DNA of 11,667 nucleotides from an uncultured beta proteobacterium. GTDB lineage: Bacteria; Pseudomonadota; Gammaproteobacteria; Burkholderiales; Burkholderiaceae_C. Numbering within the stretch: position 1 is the first letter of the stretch; the number at the start of each line of letters is the position of its first letter. Below are positions 5,468 through 11,667 of the stretch, in pieces. Under the pieces are notes generated by a model. The model did no database searches and was not told where the DNA came from. It saw nothing but the letters and a program-made list of their open reading frames with translations. The position numbers were made by a program, and so were the translations under genes. The DNA is taken from contig CAISLL010000273.1 in the NCBI GenBank assembly GCA_903886165.1, positions 1 through 11,667 of the forward strand. Direction: 5' to 3'.

Positions 5468-7960
5468 ATGCAAAAAATCGTCAGTCAAATCGCCCATGAA
5501 CTACGGGTCAGGGACAGCCAGGTGTTGGCGGCCGTTGAGCTGCTTGACGGTGGCGCCACGGTGCCTTTCATTGCCCGCTACCGCAAGGAGGTCACTGGTG
5601 GCCTGGACGACATCCAACTGCGTGAACTGGAAGCGCGCCTGAGCTACCTGCGCGAGTTGCGTGACCGCCTGGCCGCTGTCAAAAAGGCCATCGACGAGCA
5701 GGGCAAGCTCACGCCCCAGTTGCTGGCGGCCTTGCACGCCTGCGTCACCAAACAGGAGCTGGAAGACCTGTACCTGCCGTTCAAGCTGAAACGCCGAACC
5801 AAAGGCCAGTTGGCTCGTGAGGCGGGCCTGGAGCCGCTGGCCGATGCCTTGTTTGCCAACCCGGCATTGGTGCCGGCCGACGAGGCACAGGCTTATGTGA
5901 TCCCGATGCGTCCGGTGGTGGAGGGCGAAGACAAACAACCCGATTTTTCAACCGTACAAGCGGTGCTGGACGGTGTGCGCGATTTGCTCAGTGAACGTTG
6001 GGCCGAAACACCCGCACTCGTGCAAGACCTGCGGGAATGGCTTTGGGCGGAAGGTTTGCTGCAATCCAAGCTGATGGATGGCAAGGTCGAAAACAACGCC
6101 GACGTGGCCAAGTTCCGGGACTATTTTGATTACGACGAGCCGATCAACCGTGTGCCATCACACCGGGCATTGGCGGTGTTTCGCGGGCGTAGCCTGGAGA
6201 TTCTGGATGCCAGGCTGATGCTGCCAGAGCCGGCCGTCGGCACAGTTGACAAATTTATAACGAATCAGCCTACAGCCCATGCAGAGCAAGCGCAGGCAGC
6301 TACCAAATCAAAAGCGACACCGGCTGTCTCACTGGCCGAAGGGCGCATTGCCCTGAAATTGGGTTGGCGCCACCAGAGCCGCCCGGCGGACGATTTGATC
6401 CGTAAATGTGTCGCCTGGACCTGGCGCGTCAAGCTGAGTCTGTCGACCGAGCGTGACCTCTTTGCCCGGCTGCGCGAAGAGGCTGAAAAGGTGGCCATCA
6501 AGGTGTTTGCCGACAACCTGCGCGACCTGCTGCTGGCCGCACCCGCCGGCCCACGTGTGGTGCTCGGGCTGGACCCCGGCATCCGCACCGGCGTGAAAGT
6601 GGCGGTGGTGGACGCCACCGGGAAGCTGGTCGACACCAGCACGGTGTACCCGCATGAGCCGCGCAAAGACTGGGAGGGTTCCCTGCACATCCTGGGCAAA
6701 CTCTGTGAAAAACATGGCGTGAACCTGATTGCCATCGGCAACGGCACCGCCAGCCGCGAAACCGATAAACTCGCCGCCGATTTGATAAAAATGATGGCTA
6801 AACAGGCTGTAGGCCATGCATATAAAGCGAATATAGCTATTGAAAAAGTGGTGGTGTCGGAGGCTGGTGCGTCGGTTTACTCGGCCAGCGAATTTGCCAG
6901 CCAGGAAATGCCCGACGTCGATGTGAGCCTGCGTGGCGCCGCCAGCATTGCGCGGCGTCTGCAAGACCCGTTGGCTGAACTGGTCAAGATCGACCCAAAA
7001 AGCATTGGCGTGGGCCAGTACCAGCACGACGTGAACCAGAGCGAGCTGGCCAAAACCCTGGATGCCGTGGTGGAGGACTGTGTGAACTCGGTGGGGGTCG
7101 ATCTGAACATGGCGAGTGTTCCCTTGCTCAGCCGCGTCTCGGGTTTGTCTGGCAGCGTTGCCAAGGCCGTGGTGCGCTGGCGCGAGGCCAATGGAGCTTT
7201 CGCCAGCCGCCAGGACTTGTTGAAAGTCAGCGGTCTGGGTGCCAAGACCTTTGAGCAAAGCGCCGGCTTTTTGCGCATTCGCGGAGGTGCCAACCCGCTT
7301 GACATGACCGGTGTGCACCCCGAAACCTATGCGGTGGTGGAACAGATCATGGCCAAAACTGGCAAGCCGGTGGCTGACCTGATGGGTCGCGCAGACATGC
7401 TTAAAACCCTGCGCCCCGAGCTGTTTGCCAACGAAAAATTTGGCGTGATCACCGTCAAGGACATCCTGGGTGAGTTGGAAAAGCCGGGCCGCGATCCACG
7501 GCCCGACTTCAAGGTGGCGCGCTTCAACGATGGTGTGGAGGAAATCCGTGACCTGAAAGAGGGCATGGTGCTGGAGGGTACGGTCAGCAACGTGGCCGCC
7601 TTTGGCGCGTTCATTGACCTGGGCGTGCACCAGGATGGGCTGGTCCACGTGAGCCAACTCAGTCACAAGTTTGTCACTGACGCACGCGAAGTGGTCAAAA
7701 CCGGTGATATCGTGAAAGTGCAGGTGGTGGAGGTGGACGTGGCGCGCAAGCGCATCGCGCTCACCATGAAACTTGGCGCCGCACCAGCCCGTAGCGCTGG
7801 TGACAACCGTTTTCAGGGTGCTAACCCGCAGCAACGTGCCCGCCCGGGTGGGCCCGGCCATGGTGGCGGCGCAGGCCATGGGGCGGGATCTGGCGCGCAT
7901 GCGTCACAATCCACGGCCATGTCATCCGCATTTGCCAAACTGAAACGCCCCGGGAGTTAG
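5468..7960 (+). CDS. tex: Tex/YhgF-family RNA-binding transcription accessory protein
   Basis: The 830-residue product has the full Tex architecture. The N-terminal helical Tex domain starts QIAHELRVRDSQVLAAVELLDGG (TVPFIARYRKE follows). A YqgF/RNase H-like fold begins near residue 360 with LGLDPGIRTGVKVAVVD and continues through VVSEAGASVYSASEFA. Helix-hairpin-helix motifs lie at about 540-615 (LLSRVSGLSGSVAKAVV; KVSGLGAKTFEQSAGF), and an S1 RNA-binding domain at ~696-768. A Gly/His/Ala-rich tail (GPGHGGGAGHGAGSG) precedes the basic end. Tex is a cytoplasmic nucleic-acid-binding protein linked to transcription and ribosome function. The protein is longer than usual (~770-790) because of the tail and two repeat-encoded inserts at residues ~260-282 and ~440-460. 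ATG 5468 is preferred to TTG 5462 because it gives the standard N-terminus. The downstream HDOD gene begins 5 nt later. Confidence 0.95.
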   Translation: MQKIVSQIAHELRVRDSQVLAAVELLDGGATVPFIARYRKEVTGGLDDIQLRELEARLSYLRELRDRLAAVKKAIDEQGKLTPQLLAALHACVTKQELEDLYLPFKLKRRTKGQLAREAGLEPLADALFANPALVPADEAQAYVIPMRPVVEGEDKQPDFSTVQAVLDGVRDLLSERWAETPALVQDLREWLWAEGLLQSKLMDGKVENNADVAKFRDYFDYDEPINRVPSHRALAVFRGRSLEILDARLMLPEPAVGTVDKFITNQPTAHAEQAQAATKSKATPAVSLAEGRIALKLGWRHQSRPADDLIRKCVAWTWRVKLSLSTERDLFARLREEAEKVAIKVFADNLRDLLLAAPAGPRVVLGLDPGIRTGVKVAVVDATGKLVDTSTVYPHEPRKDWEGSLHILGKLCEKHGVNLIAIGNGTASRETDKLAADLIKMMAKQAVGHAYKANIAIEKVVVSEAGASVYSASEFASQEMPDVDVSLRGAASIARRLQDPLAELVKIDPKSIGVGQYQHDVNQSELAKTLDAVVEDCVNSVGVDLNMASVPLLSRVSGLSGSVAKAVVRWREANGAFASRQDLLKVSGLGAKTFEQSAGFLRIRGGANPLDMTGVHPETYAVVEQIMAKTGKPVADLMGRADMLKTLRPELFANEKFGVITVKDILGELEKPGRDPRPDFKVARFNDGVEEIRDLKEGMVLEGTVSNVAAFGAFIDLGVHQDGLVHVSQLSHKFVTDAREVVKTGDIVKVQVVEVDVARKRIALTMKLGAAPARSAGDNRFQGANPQQRARPGGPGHGGGAGHGAGSGAHASQSTAMSSAFAKLKRPGS
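6251..6313 (+). repeat. In-phase short repeat, copy A, inside tex
   Basis: A lower-GC stretch encodes residues KFITNQPTAHAEQAQAATKSK between the N-terminal part and the RNase H-like domain of Tex, where I recall no such loop in other Tex proteins. Bases 6263-6307 match copy B (6800-6844) at 30 of 45 positions without gaps, in the same orientation and codon phase. Its end (AGCAAGCGCAGGCAGCTACC) resembles the AAGCGCNNGCAGCTATC motif I associate with dispersed short repeats in Comamonadaceae genomes; that association is from memory. Confidence 0.65.
6785..6847 (+). repeat. In-phase short repeat, copy B, inside tex
   Basis: This AT-rich stretch encodes IKMMAKQAVGHAYKANIAIEK, placed just before the conserved VVVSEAGASVYSAS block of the RNase H-like fold. 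It aligns without gaps to copy A, sharing CCATGCA, AAGCG and AGCTA at the same spacing. Both copies use the same codon phase, giving the shared peptide pattern Q-x3-H-A-x2-A-x2-A. In copy B the other two forward frames contain stops within the aligned block, so only the frame used is open. Confidence 0.65.
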
Positions 7961-7965
7961 CCAAG

Positions 7966-8799
7966 ATGGATATGGCGACCCTGCTGACGCAGCGTTTTAT
8001 CACCCCCAGTGTGCCGCGGGTGGTGGCGCTGTTGTTGACCGAACTGTCCGCCTCACAACCCGATTTGCGTCGTATTGCCCAGTTGCTGGGAACTGACCCG
8101 GCGCTCGCTGTGCGCTTGTTGCAGGCGGCAAATGCGCCGTTTTTCAAGCTGCCGGGTCAGATTCACAGTGTGGCGGAAGCGCTGGCCGTGCTGCGCCTTG
8201 GGCAGGTGCAGTCCATGGTCAGTCAGGCGGCCAGCCAAGCCAGTTTCAGAGCCATGCCGGGGCTGGACATGCAAAAGTTTTGGGCCAGCAGCGTGGACGC
8301 TGCGCGGGTGGCACGCTCGCTGGCTGGGTTGCTGCGGCTGAACCAGCAGGCTGCCTACACCAGCGGCTTGATACATGCAGTGGGGGAACTGGCAATGCGC
8401 CTGGCGCTGCCCGAGGCACTGGCGCTGGATGCCCGTAGTGGGCCGCTGGACTTGAAGCGAGGCCGTGCCGAGCGGGCGGCGTTCGGGTTTTGCCACACCC
8501 AGGTCAGCGCAGGACTGGTGGCGCAGTGGCATTTTCCGCAGGTCATCGTGGATGCCCTGAGCTTCGCCCATGCACCGTTTGACAATGACGCCTATGAGCC
8601 GCTTGCCGGCGTGATGCATCTGGCCATCTGGCGTGCCCGCGCGCGCCAGATGGGACTTGCACCCAATGGGCTGGCGGTGACTTTTCCGGCTGCCGTGGGT
8701 GAGGTGCTGGGTCTGGACATCGACATGGTGTTGCAGCAAGACCCGACCGACTGGTCGCGCCAGGTGCCGGGTAAGACGTTTGCCGACCTCGCCGCTTAG
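7966..8799 (+). CDS. Single-domain HDOD protein, HD motif lost
   Basis: The 277 residues are almost entirely one HDOD domain: RRIAQLLGTDPALAVRLLQAANAPFF, then the IHSVAEALAVLRLGQVQSMV helix pair, FWASSVDAARVARSLA, and AYTSGLIHAVGELAM. The HDIG motif seen in the other HDOD gene of this window is HAVG here, so the metal-binding Asp is absent and hydrolase activity is unlikely. That is common for HDOD domains, which act as output or scaffolding modules in cytoplasmic signalling. The gene starts 5 nt after the tex stop, with a GGAG site inside the tex end (7952-7955), and comEC begins 11 nt after its stop, so the three genes should be cotranscribed. A second ATG two codons in (7972) is possible. 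Partner and signal are unknown. Confidence 0.85.
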   Translation: MDMATLLTQRFITPSVPRVVALLLTELSASQPDLRRIAQLLGTDPALAVRLLQAANAPFFKLPGQIHSVAEALAVLRLGQVQSMVSQAASQASFRAMPGLDMQKFWASSVDAARVARSLAGLLRLNQQAAYTSGLIHAVGELAMRLALPEALALDARSGPLDLKRGRAERAAFGFCHTQVSAGLVAQWHFPQVIVDALSFAHAPFDNDAYEPLAGVMHLAIWRARARQMGLAPNGLAVTFPAAVGEVLGLDIDMVLQQDPTDWSRQVPGKTFADLAA

Positions 8800-8810
8800 C
8801 CAGGGGTGAC

Positions 8811-11213
8811 GTGAAGCCGGGCATCCTGACTCCGGCGCAGTTGGGTGTGTTGCTGGGGTCTGCCCTGCAGATCAACCAGGTGCTGTTATGGCCCCTCGGA
8901 TTTTATATGGCATTTCTGCCCATAGGTCTTTTATTATTTGGCGTATTAGCTATATTTAAGATAGTAGATGGTGGCCGCTTTCTTTTGCTCCTCCTGGCTT
9001 TCTCGGCGCTTGCGTTTGGTTTCACGGGCATGCGCGCCAGCGCGTTCATCAGCCAGTCGCTGGCACCCGAGCTGGAGGGGCGCAATCTGGCGGTGAGCGG
9101 TGTGGTGGCCTCCTTGCCGCAGCCCGATGAGGTCGGCCTGCGCTTTCGTTTTGATGTGGAAGCGGCTCAGCTTGATGGCCACGATGTGCGTCTGCCCAAA
9201 CGGCTGGAACTGGCCTGGTACCGCGGTGTGTTCGCACGCGGAGACGGGGCCGGAGAGCTGGCTGGTGAGTTGCAGCGGGTGCCCGCAGCACTGCTGGCGG
9301 GTCAGCGCTGGCAGTTCACGGTGCGCCTGAAAGCTCCGCATGGTGCCATCAACCCGCACGGGTTTGACTACGAGTTGTGGCAGTGGGAACAGGGTGTCCA
9401 GGCCACTGGTTATGTGCGCGCTGGCCCCAAAGACCCGGCGCCCACAAACTTGGGCATGAGCTGGCGGTATCCGATTGCATCGGCACGTGGGCATTTGCGC
9501 GAACGCATCTATTCGCATGTGACCGATCCCGGCGCTGCCGGTTTGATCGCGGCGTTGGTGGTGGGGGATCAGGGTGCCATTGAACGTGCGGACTGGGACG
9601 TGTTCCGGGCGACTGGCGTGGCACATTTGATGAGTATTTCGGGGCTGCATGTCACCATGTTTGCCTGGGGCGCGGCGCTGCTGGTGGGTTGGCTGTGGCG
9701 CCGATCCAGCTGGCTTTGCCTGCGCGTGAGCGCGCCCGGTGCGGCGTTGCTTGGTGGCATGGTGCTGGCGCTGGGTTATGCGCTGTTCAGCGGCTGGGGT
9801 GTGCCAGCACAGCGCACCGTGTGGATGTTGGCCACTGTCGGCGGCTTGCGGCTACTGGGCGTGCGCTGGCCCTGGCCGCAGGTTTGGCTGCTGGCCTGTG
9901 CGGTGGTGGTGCTGGCTGACCCTTGGGCGCTGTTGCAGGCAGGTTTTTGGTTGAGTTTTGTCGCCGTTGGTGTGCTGTTTGCCACAGATTCAGAAATGTT
10001 CAAGAACAGCAAGGCAAAGGCGCAAGGCCGATTGCTTGCCATTTTTCGGGAGCAAGGGGTCATCACACTGGCGCTCACACCGTTGACCCTGCTGTTGTTT
10101 GGACAGGTGTCGCTGGTGGGGTTGCTGGCCAATGCTCTGGCGATTCCGTGGGTCACCTTGCTGGTTACACCGCTGGCCATGTTAGGGACGCTGTGGCCCG
10201 TGTTGTGGGGTTTGGCGGCAGGGGCCATTGACGCACTGGGCTGGTTTCTGGCCTGGCTGGCAGCGTGGCCCTGGGCCACCGTGTCGACGGCGCAGGCACC
10301 TCTGTGGGCCGGCTCCGCAGGTGTGTTGGGCGGTGTCTTGCTTGCCATGCGTTGGCCCGTGTATTGGCGCCTGATGGGCGTGCCGCTGCTTTTGCCGCTG
10401 CTTTTTTGGCAGGTGCCGCAGCCAGTAACGGGCCAATTTGAATTGCTGGCGGTAGACATTGGGCAAGGCAACGCAGTGTTGCTGCGTACCGCCAGCCATT
10501 CCTTGCTGTTTGATGCAGGCCCACGCTTCAGCAGTGAAAGTGATGCTGGCAACCGGGTGCTGGTGCCACTCTTGCGTGCCCTTGACGTGCCGCTTGACAT
10601 GCTGGTGCTCAGTCACAGCGACAGTGACCACACCGGTGGTGCCCAATCCGTGCTGACCATGCAGCCCCGGGCGACCTTGCTCAGTTCGATTGAGTCGGAA
10701 CATCCGCTGCAAGCCCTGCACAGTGCGACCCGCTGCAGCGCCGGTCAGCACTGGCAGTGGGATAGTGTCAGTTTTGAAGTGTTGCACCCGCTTGCCAGTG
10801 ATTACGACGGCCGTCACAAAACCAACCACATGAGTTGCACCCTGCGCATTTCCAACGGCACGCGAACCGTCTTGCTGGCAGGTGACATCGAACAGGCCCA
10901 AGAGGCGCAGTTGGTGGCTTCCGGCGCTGACCTGCGTGCCGATGTGCTTCTGGTGCCCCACCACGGCAGCAAAACCTCCAGCAGCGCAGCTTTTCTGGAT
11001 GCGGTGCAGCCCCGCTTTGCGCTGGTGCAGGCTGGCTACAGAAACCGATTTGGTCACCCAGCAAGCCCTGTTTTGGTGCGCTACAGCGAGCGTCATGTGA
11101 AGGTGGTGGATACGCCCCGTTGTGGTGCGGCTACATGGCAATCATGGCAGCCGGATGTGGTGCGCTGCGAGCGCGAGGAGCAGCAGAGGTATTGGCATCA
11201 CCGGGTGCCATGA
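8811..11213 (+). CDS. comEC: ComEC/Rec2 competence DNA-uptake channel
   Basis: The 800-residue inner-membrane protein has the standard ComEC layout. Hydrophobic helices and a DUF4131-like region fill residues ~1-190. The Competence channel domain runs at ~235-490 and contains the signature HLMSISGLHVTMF (His272-Phe284). A C-terminal metallo-beta-lactamase-like domain follows: DIGQGNAVLL (Asp549), HSDSDH metal site (His602, Asp604, Asp606, His607), AGDIEQ (Asp692) and HHGSKTSSS (His717-His718). ComEC passes transforming single-stranded DNA across the inner membrane, and its MBL domain is proposed to degrade the non-transported strand; all metal residues look intact. The start is a GTG with AGGGG just upstream, 11 nt after the HDOD stop; no ATG gives a better N-terminus. 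Residues ~30-52 are encoded by an AT-rich patch that may be a repeat insertion. Downstream lies a large inverted-repeat region likely to end the transcript. Confidence 0.95.
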   Translation: MKPGILTPAQLGVLLGSALQINQVLLWPLGFYMAFLPIGLLLFGVLAIFKIVDGGRFLLLLLAFSALAFGFTGMRASAFISQSLAPELEGRNLAVSGVVASLPQPDEVGLRFRFDVEAAQLDGHDVRLPKRLELAWYRGVFARGDGAGELAGELQRVPAALLAGQRWQFTVRLKAPHGAINPHGFDYELWQWEQGVQATGYVRAGPKDPAPTNLGMSWRYPIASARGHLRERIYSHVTDPGAAGLIAALVVGDQGAIERADWDVFRATGVAHLMSISGLHVTMFAWGAALLVGWLWRRSSWLCLRVSAPGAALLGGMVLALGYALFSGWGVPAQRTVWMLATVGGLRLLGVRWPWPQVWLLACAVVVLADPWALLQAGFWLSFVAVGVLFATDSEMFKNSKAKAQGRLLAIFREQGVITLALTPLTLLLFGQVSLVGLLANALAIPWVTLLVTPLAMLGTLWPVLWGLAAGAIDALGWFLAWLAAWPWATVSTAQAPLWAGSAGVLGGVLLAMRWPVYWRLMGVPLLLPLLFWQVPQPVTGQFELLAVDIGQGNAVLLRTASHSLLFDAGPRFSSESDAGNRVLVPLLRALDVPLDMLVLSHSDSDHTGGAQSVLTMQPRATLLSSIESEHPLQALHSATRCSAGQHWQWDSVSFEVLHPLASDYDGRHKTNHMSCTLRISNGTRTVLLAGDIEQAQEAQLVASGADLRADVLLVPHHGSKTSSSAAFLDAVQPRFALVQAGYRNRFGHPASPVLVRYSERHVKVVDTPRCGAATWQSWQPDVVRCEREEQQRYWHHRVP
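8898..8967 (+). repeat. AT-rich patch in comEC, candidate third repeat copy
   Basis: Only 22 of 70 bases are G or C, in contrast to the GC-rich gene around it. Core 8918-8953 has the same 36-nt length from GCC/GGC to TAGCTAT as the tex copies. It matches copy B at 18 of 36 and copy A at 15 of 36 positions, in the same orientation and codon phase. It encodes the second hydrophobic segment, GFYMAFLPIGLLLFGVLAIF. The match is weak enough that biased codon use in a membrane helix remains an alternative. Confidence 0.4.
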
Positions 11214-11228
11214 CGTCTGAATGCCGAC

Positions 11229-11246
11229 TTCAGGGTTCAGGGTTCA
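11229..11246. repeat. Short tandem repeat, period 7
   Basis: About two and a half copies of a 7-nt unit (TTCAGGG) lie just after the comEC stop. No function is evident. Confidence 0.5.
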
Positions 11247-11289
11247 AAATACCCGATTCAAACTTCCTTTCCCCCACTCTATCCCCCCG

Positions 11290-11319
11290 CCCTTTCCCGC
11301 CCCGCCGGGCGGGAAAGGG
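11290..11319. terminator. Perfect 13-bp GC-rich hairpin, candidate comEC terminator
   Basis: CCCTTTCCCGCCC (11290-11302) and GGGCGGGAAAGGG (11307-11319) pair perfectly around a 4-nt loop, 77 nt after the comEC stop. A T6 run is present only ~23 nt further on (11344-11349), so this is not a textbook intrinsic terminator, although the stem is very stable. It is also the inner hairpin of arm 1 of the larger inverted repeat. Confidence 0.4.
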
Positions 11320-11533
11320 AGCTAACAGCCGTATTTGGCCTTGTTTTTTAAGGGAGGACGTACCACGCCTCGGCCAGTTGGGCAGTGCGGGTTGCGACCT
11401 GATTCGCTCTCTTCTTCCGCTTGCCAACGCGCTTGCCGTTGTGTCTCAATCACGCATGAACCCACAATGCCCCGTTACCGGCACGCCATGAACTCAGACC
11501 GTAAAAACACAAGGCCAAATACGGTTGTTGGCC

Positions 11534-11565
11534 CCCCTTTCCGCCCCGGCGGGAGTGGAAAGGGG
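11534..11565. repeat. Second GC-rich hairpin (arm 2)
   Basis: CCCCTTTCC (11534-11542) pairs perfectly with GGAAAGGGG (11557-11565) around 14 nt. It is the inverted counterpart of the arm 1 hairpin. Read on the minus strand, it is followed by the conserved core and a T-run, so it could stop transcripts arriving from the right. Confidence 0.5.
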
Positions 11566-11576
11566 TTGGGGGATAG

Positions 11577-11667
11577 GGGGGGATCAACGATAAAAAATTG
11601 AATTGCAAAATCCCCCAACCGTGAACTCAAATAGTCTGTCAATTCGGCCGTTAAACCCGTCAGGCTA
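11577..11667. other. Non-coding end of window, nothing identified
   Basis: After the second inverted arm comes a G-run, an AT-rich stretch (about 11588-11610) and ordinary sequence to the window end. I see no ORF, RNA gene or clear promoter; it may lead into the next gene beyond the window. Confidence 0.5.

Larger units (their letters stand above)
11279..11576. repeat. Imperfect inverted-repeat element downstream of comEC
   Basis: Arm 1 (11279-11350) and arm 2 (11502-11576) are reverse complements of each other over about 75 nt with a few mismatches and small indels. The best-conserved part is the 16-mer CCGTATTTGGCCTTGT at 11329-11344, perfectly inverted at 11509-11524. Each arm also folds on itself through a GC-rich hairpin. 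The ~150 nt between the arms have no convincing ORF or recognisable RNA gene. The layout fits a BIME-like pair of inverted repeats or a small non-autonomous mobile element. No transposase is present, and I found no clear target-site duplication. Confidence 0.75.

Noticed and set aside
6329..7900. 523-residue antisense open frame across tex
   Set aside because: It shadows a strongly conserved tex reading frame, has His-rich composition typical of antisense high-GC frames, and shows no recognisable domain.
11335..11601. 88-residue open frame in the terminal region
   Set aside because: It runs through the inverted-repeat arms and hairpins, has low-complexity composition, and has no good ribosome site.
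11214..11667. CRISPR array or tRNA gene in the gene-free tail
   Set aside because: There are only two inverted arms rather than regularly spaced direct repeats, and no cloverleaf-like sequence was recognised.

Overview
The window is high-GC, densely packed bacterial chromosome. Codon use, the Tex and ComEC sequences, and AT-rich AGCTAT-type short repeats suggest a betaproteobacterium of the Comamonadaceae (Rhodoferax/Polaromonas-like). That placement rests on pattern memory, not on a search.

Left part (1-2829, + strand). A 5'-truncated thiolase is followed by a short-chain dehydrogenase/reductase (SDR) and a PaaI-type hotdog thioesterase starting 3 nt after the SDR stop. This looks like a small acyl-CoA metabolism cluster (thiolysis, ketone/alcohol redox, CoA-ester hydrolysis). 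The SDR has Cys where the catalytic Tyr is expected. An ElaA-type GNAT acetyltransferase follows after a 76-nt gap that holds a probable repeat relic.

Middle (2845-5364). A minus-strand regulator combines an HDOD domain, a GAF-like region and a histidine-kinase-like ATPase end that has lost key residues. It converges with the GNAT gene and diverges from a single-domain bacteriohemerythrin. The divergent gap carries overlapping ACAGT/ACTGT palindromes that could be an operator.

Right part (5468-11213, + strand). tex (S1/RNase H-fold RNA-binding protein), a second HDOD protein and comEC (DNA-uptake channel) are separated by only 5 and 10 nt and look like one transcription unit. tex contains two in-phase copies of a short repeat that add loops to the protein. 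An AT-rich patch in the N-terminal membrane region of comEC has the same spacing and codon phase and may be a third copy.

End (11214-11667). There is no convincing gene here. The region holds a roughly 300-bp element made of two ~75-nt imperfect inverted arms around ~150 nt of unique sequence. Each arm has its own GC-rich hairpin and a shared 16-nt core. It may work as a comEC terminator, a BIME-like repeat or a small non-autonomous mobile element.

I see no tRNA, rRNA, CRISPR array, transposase, phage gene or obvious defence system. The points most worth checking are the SDR active-site change, the protein-coding repeat insertions and the terminal inverted-repeat element.
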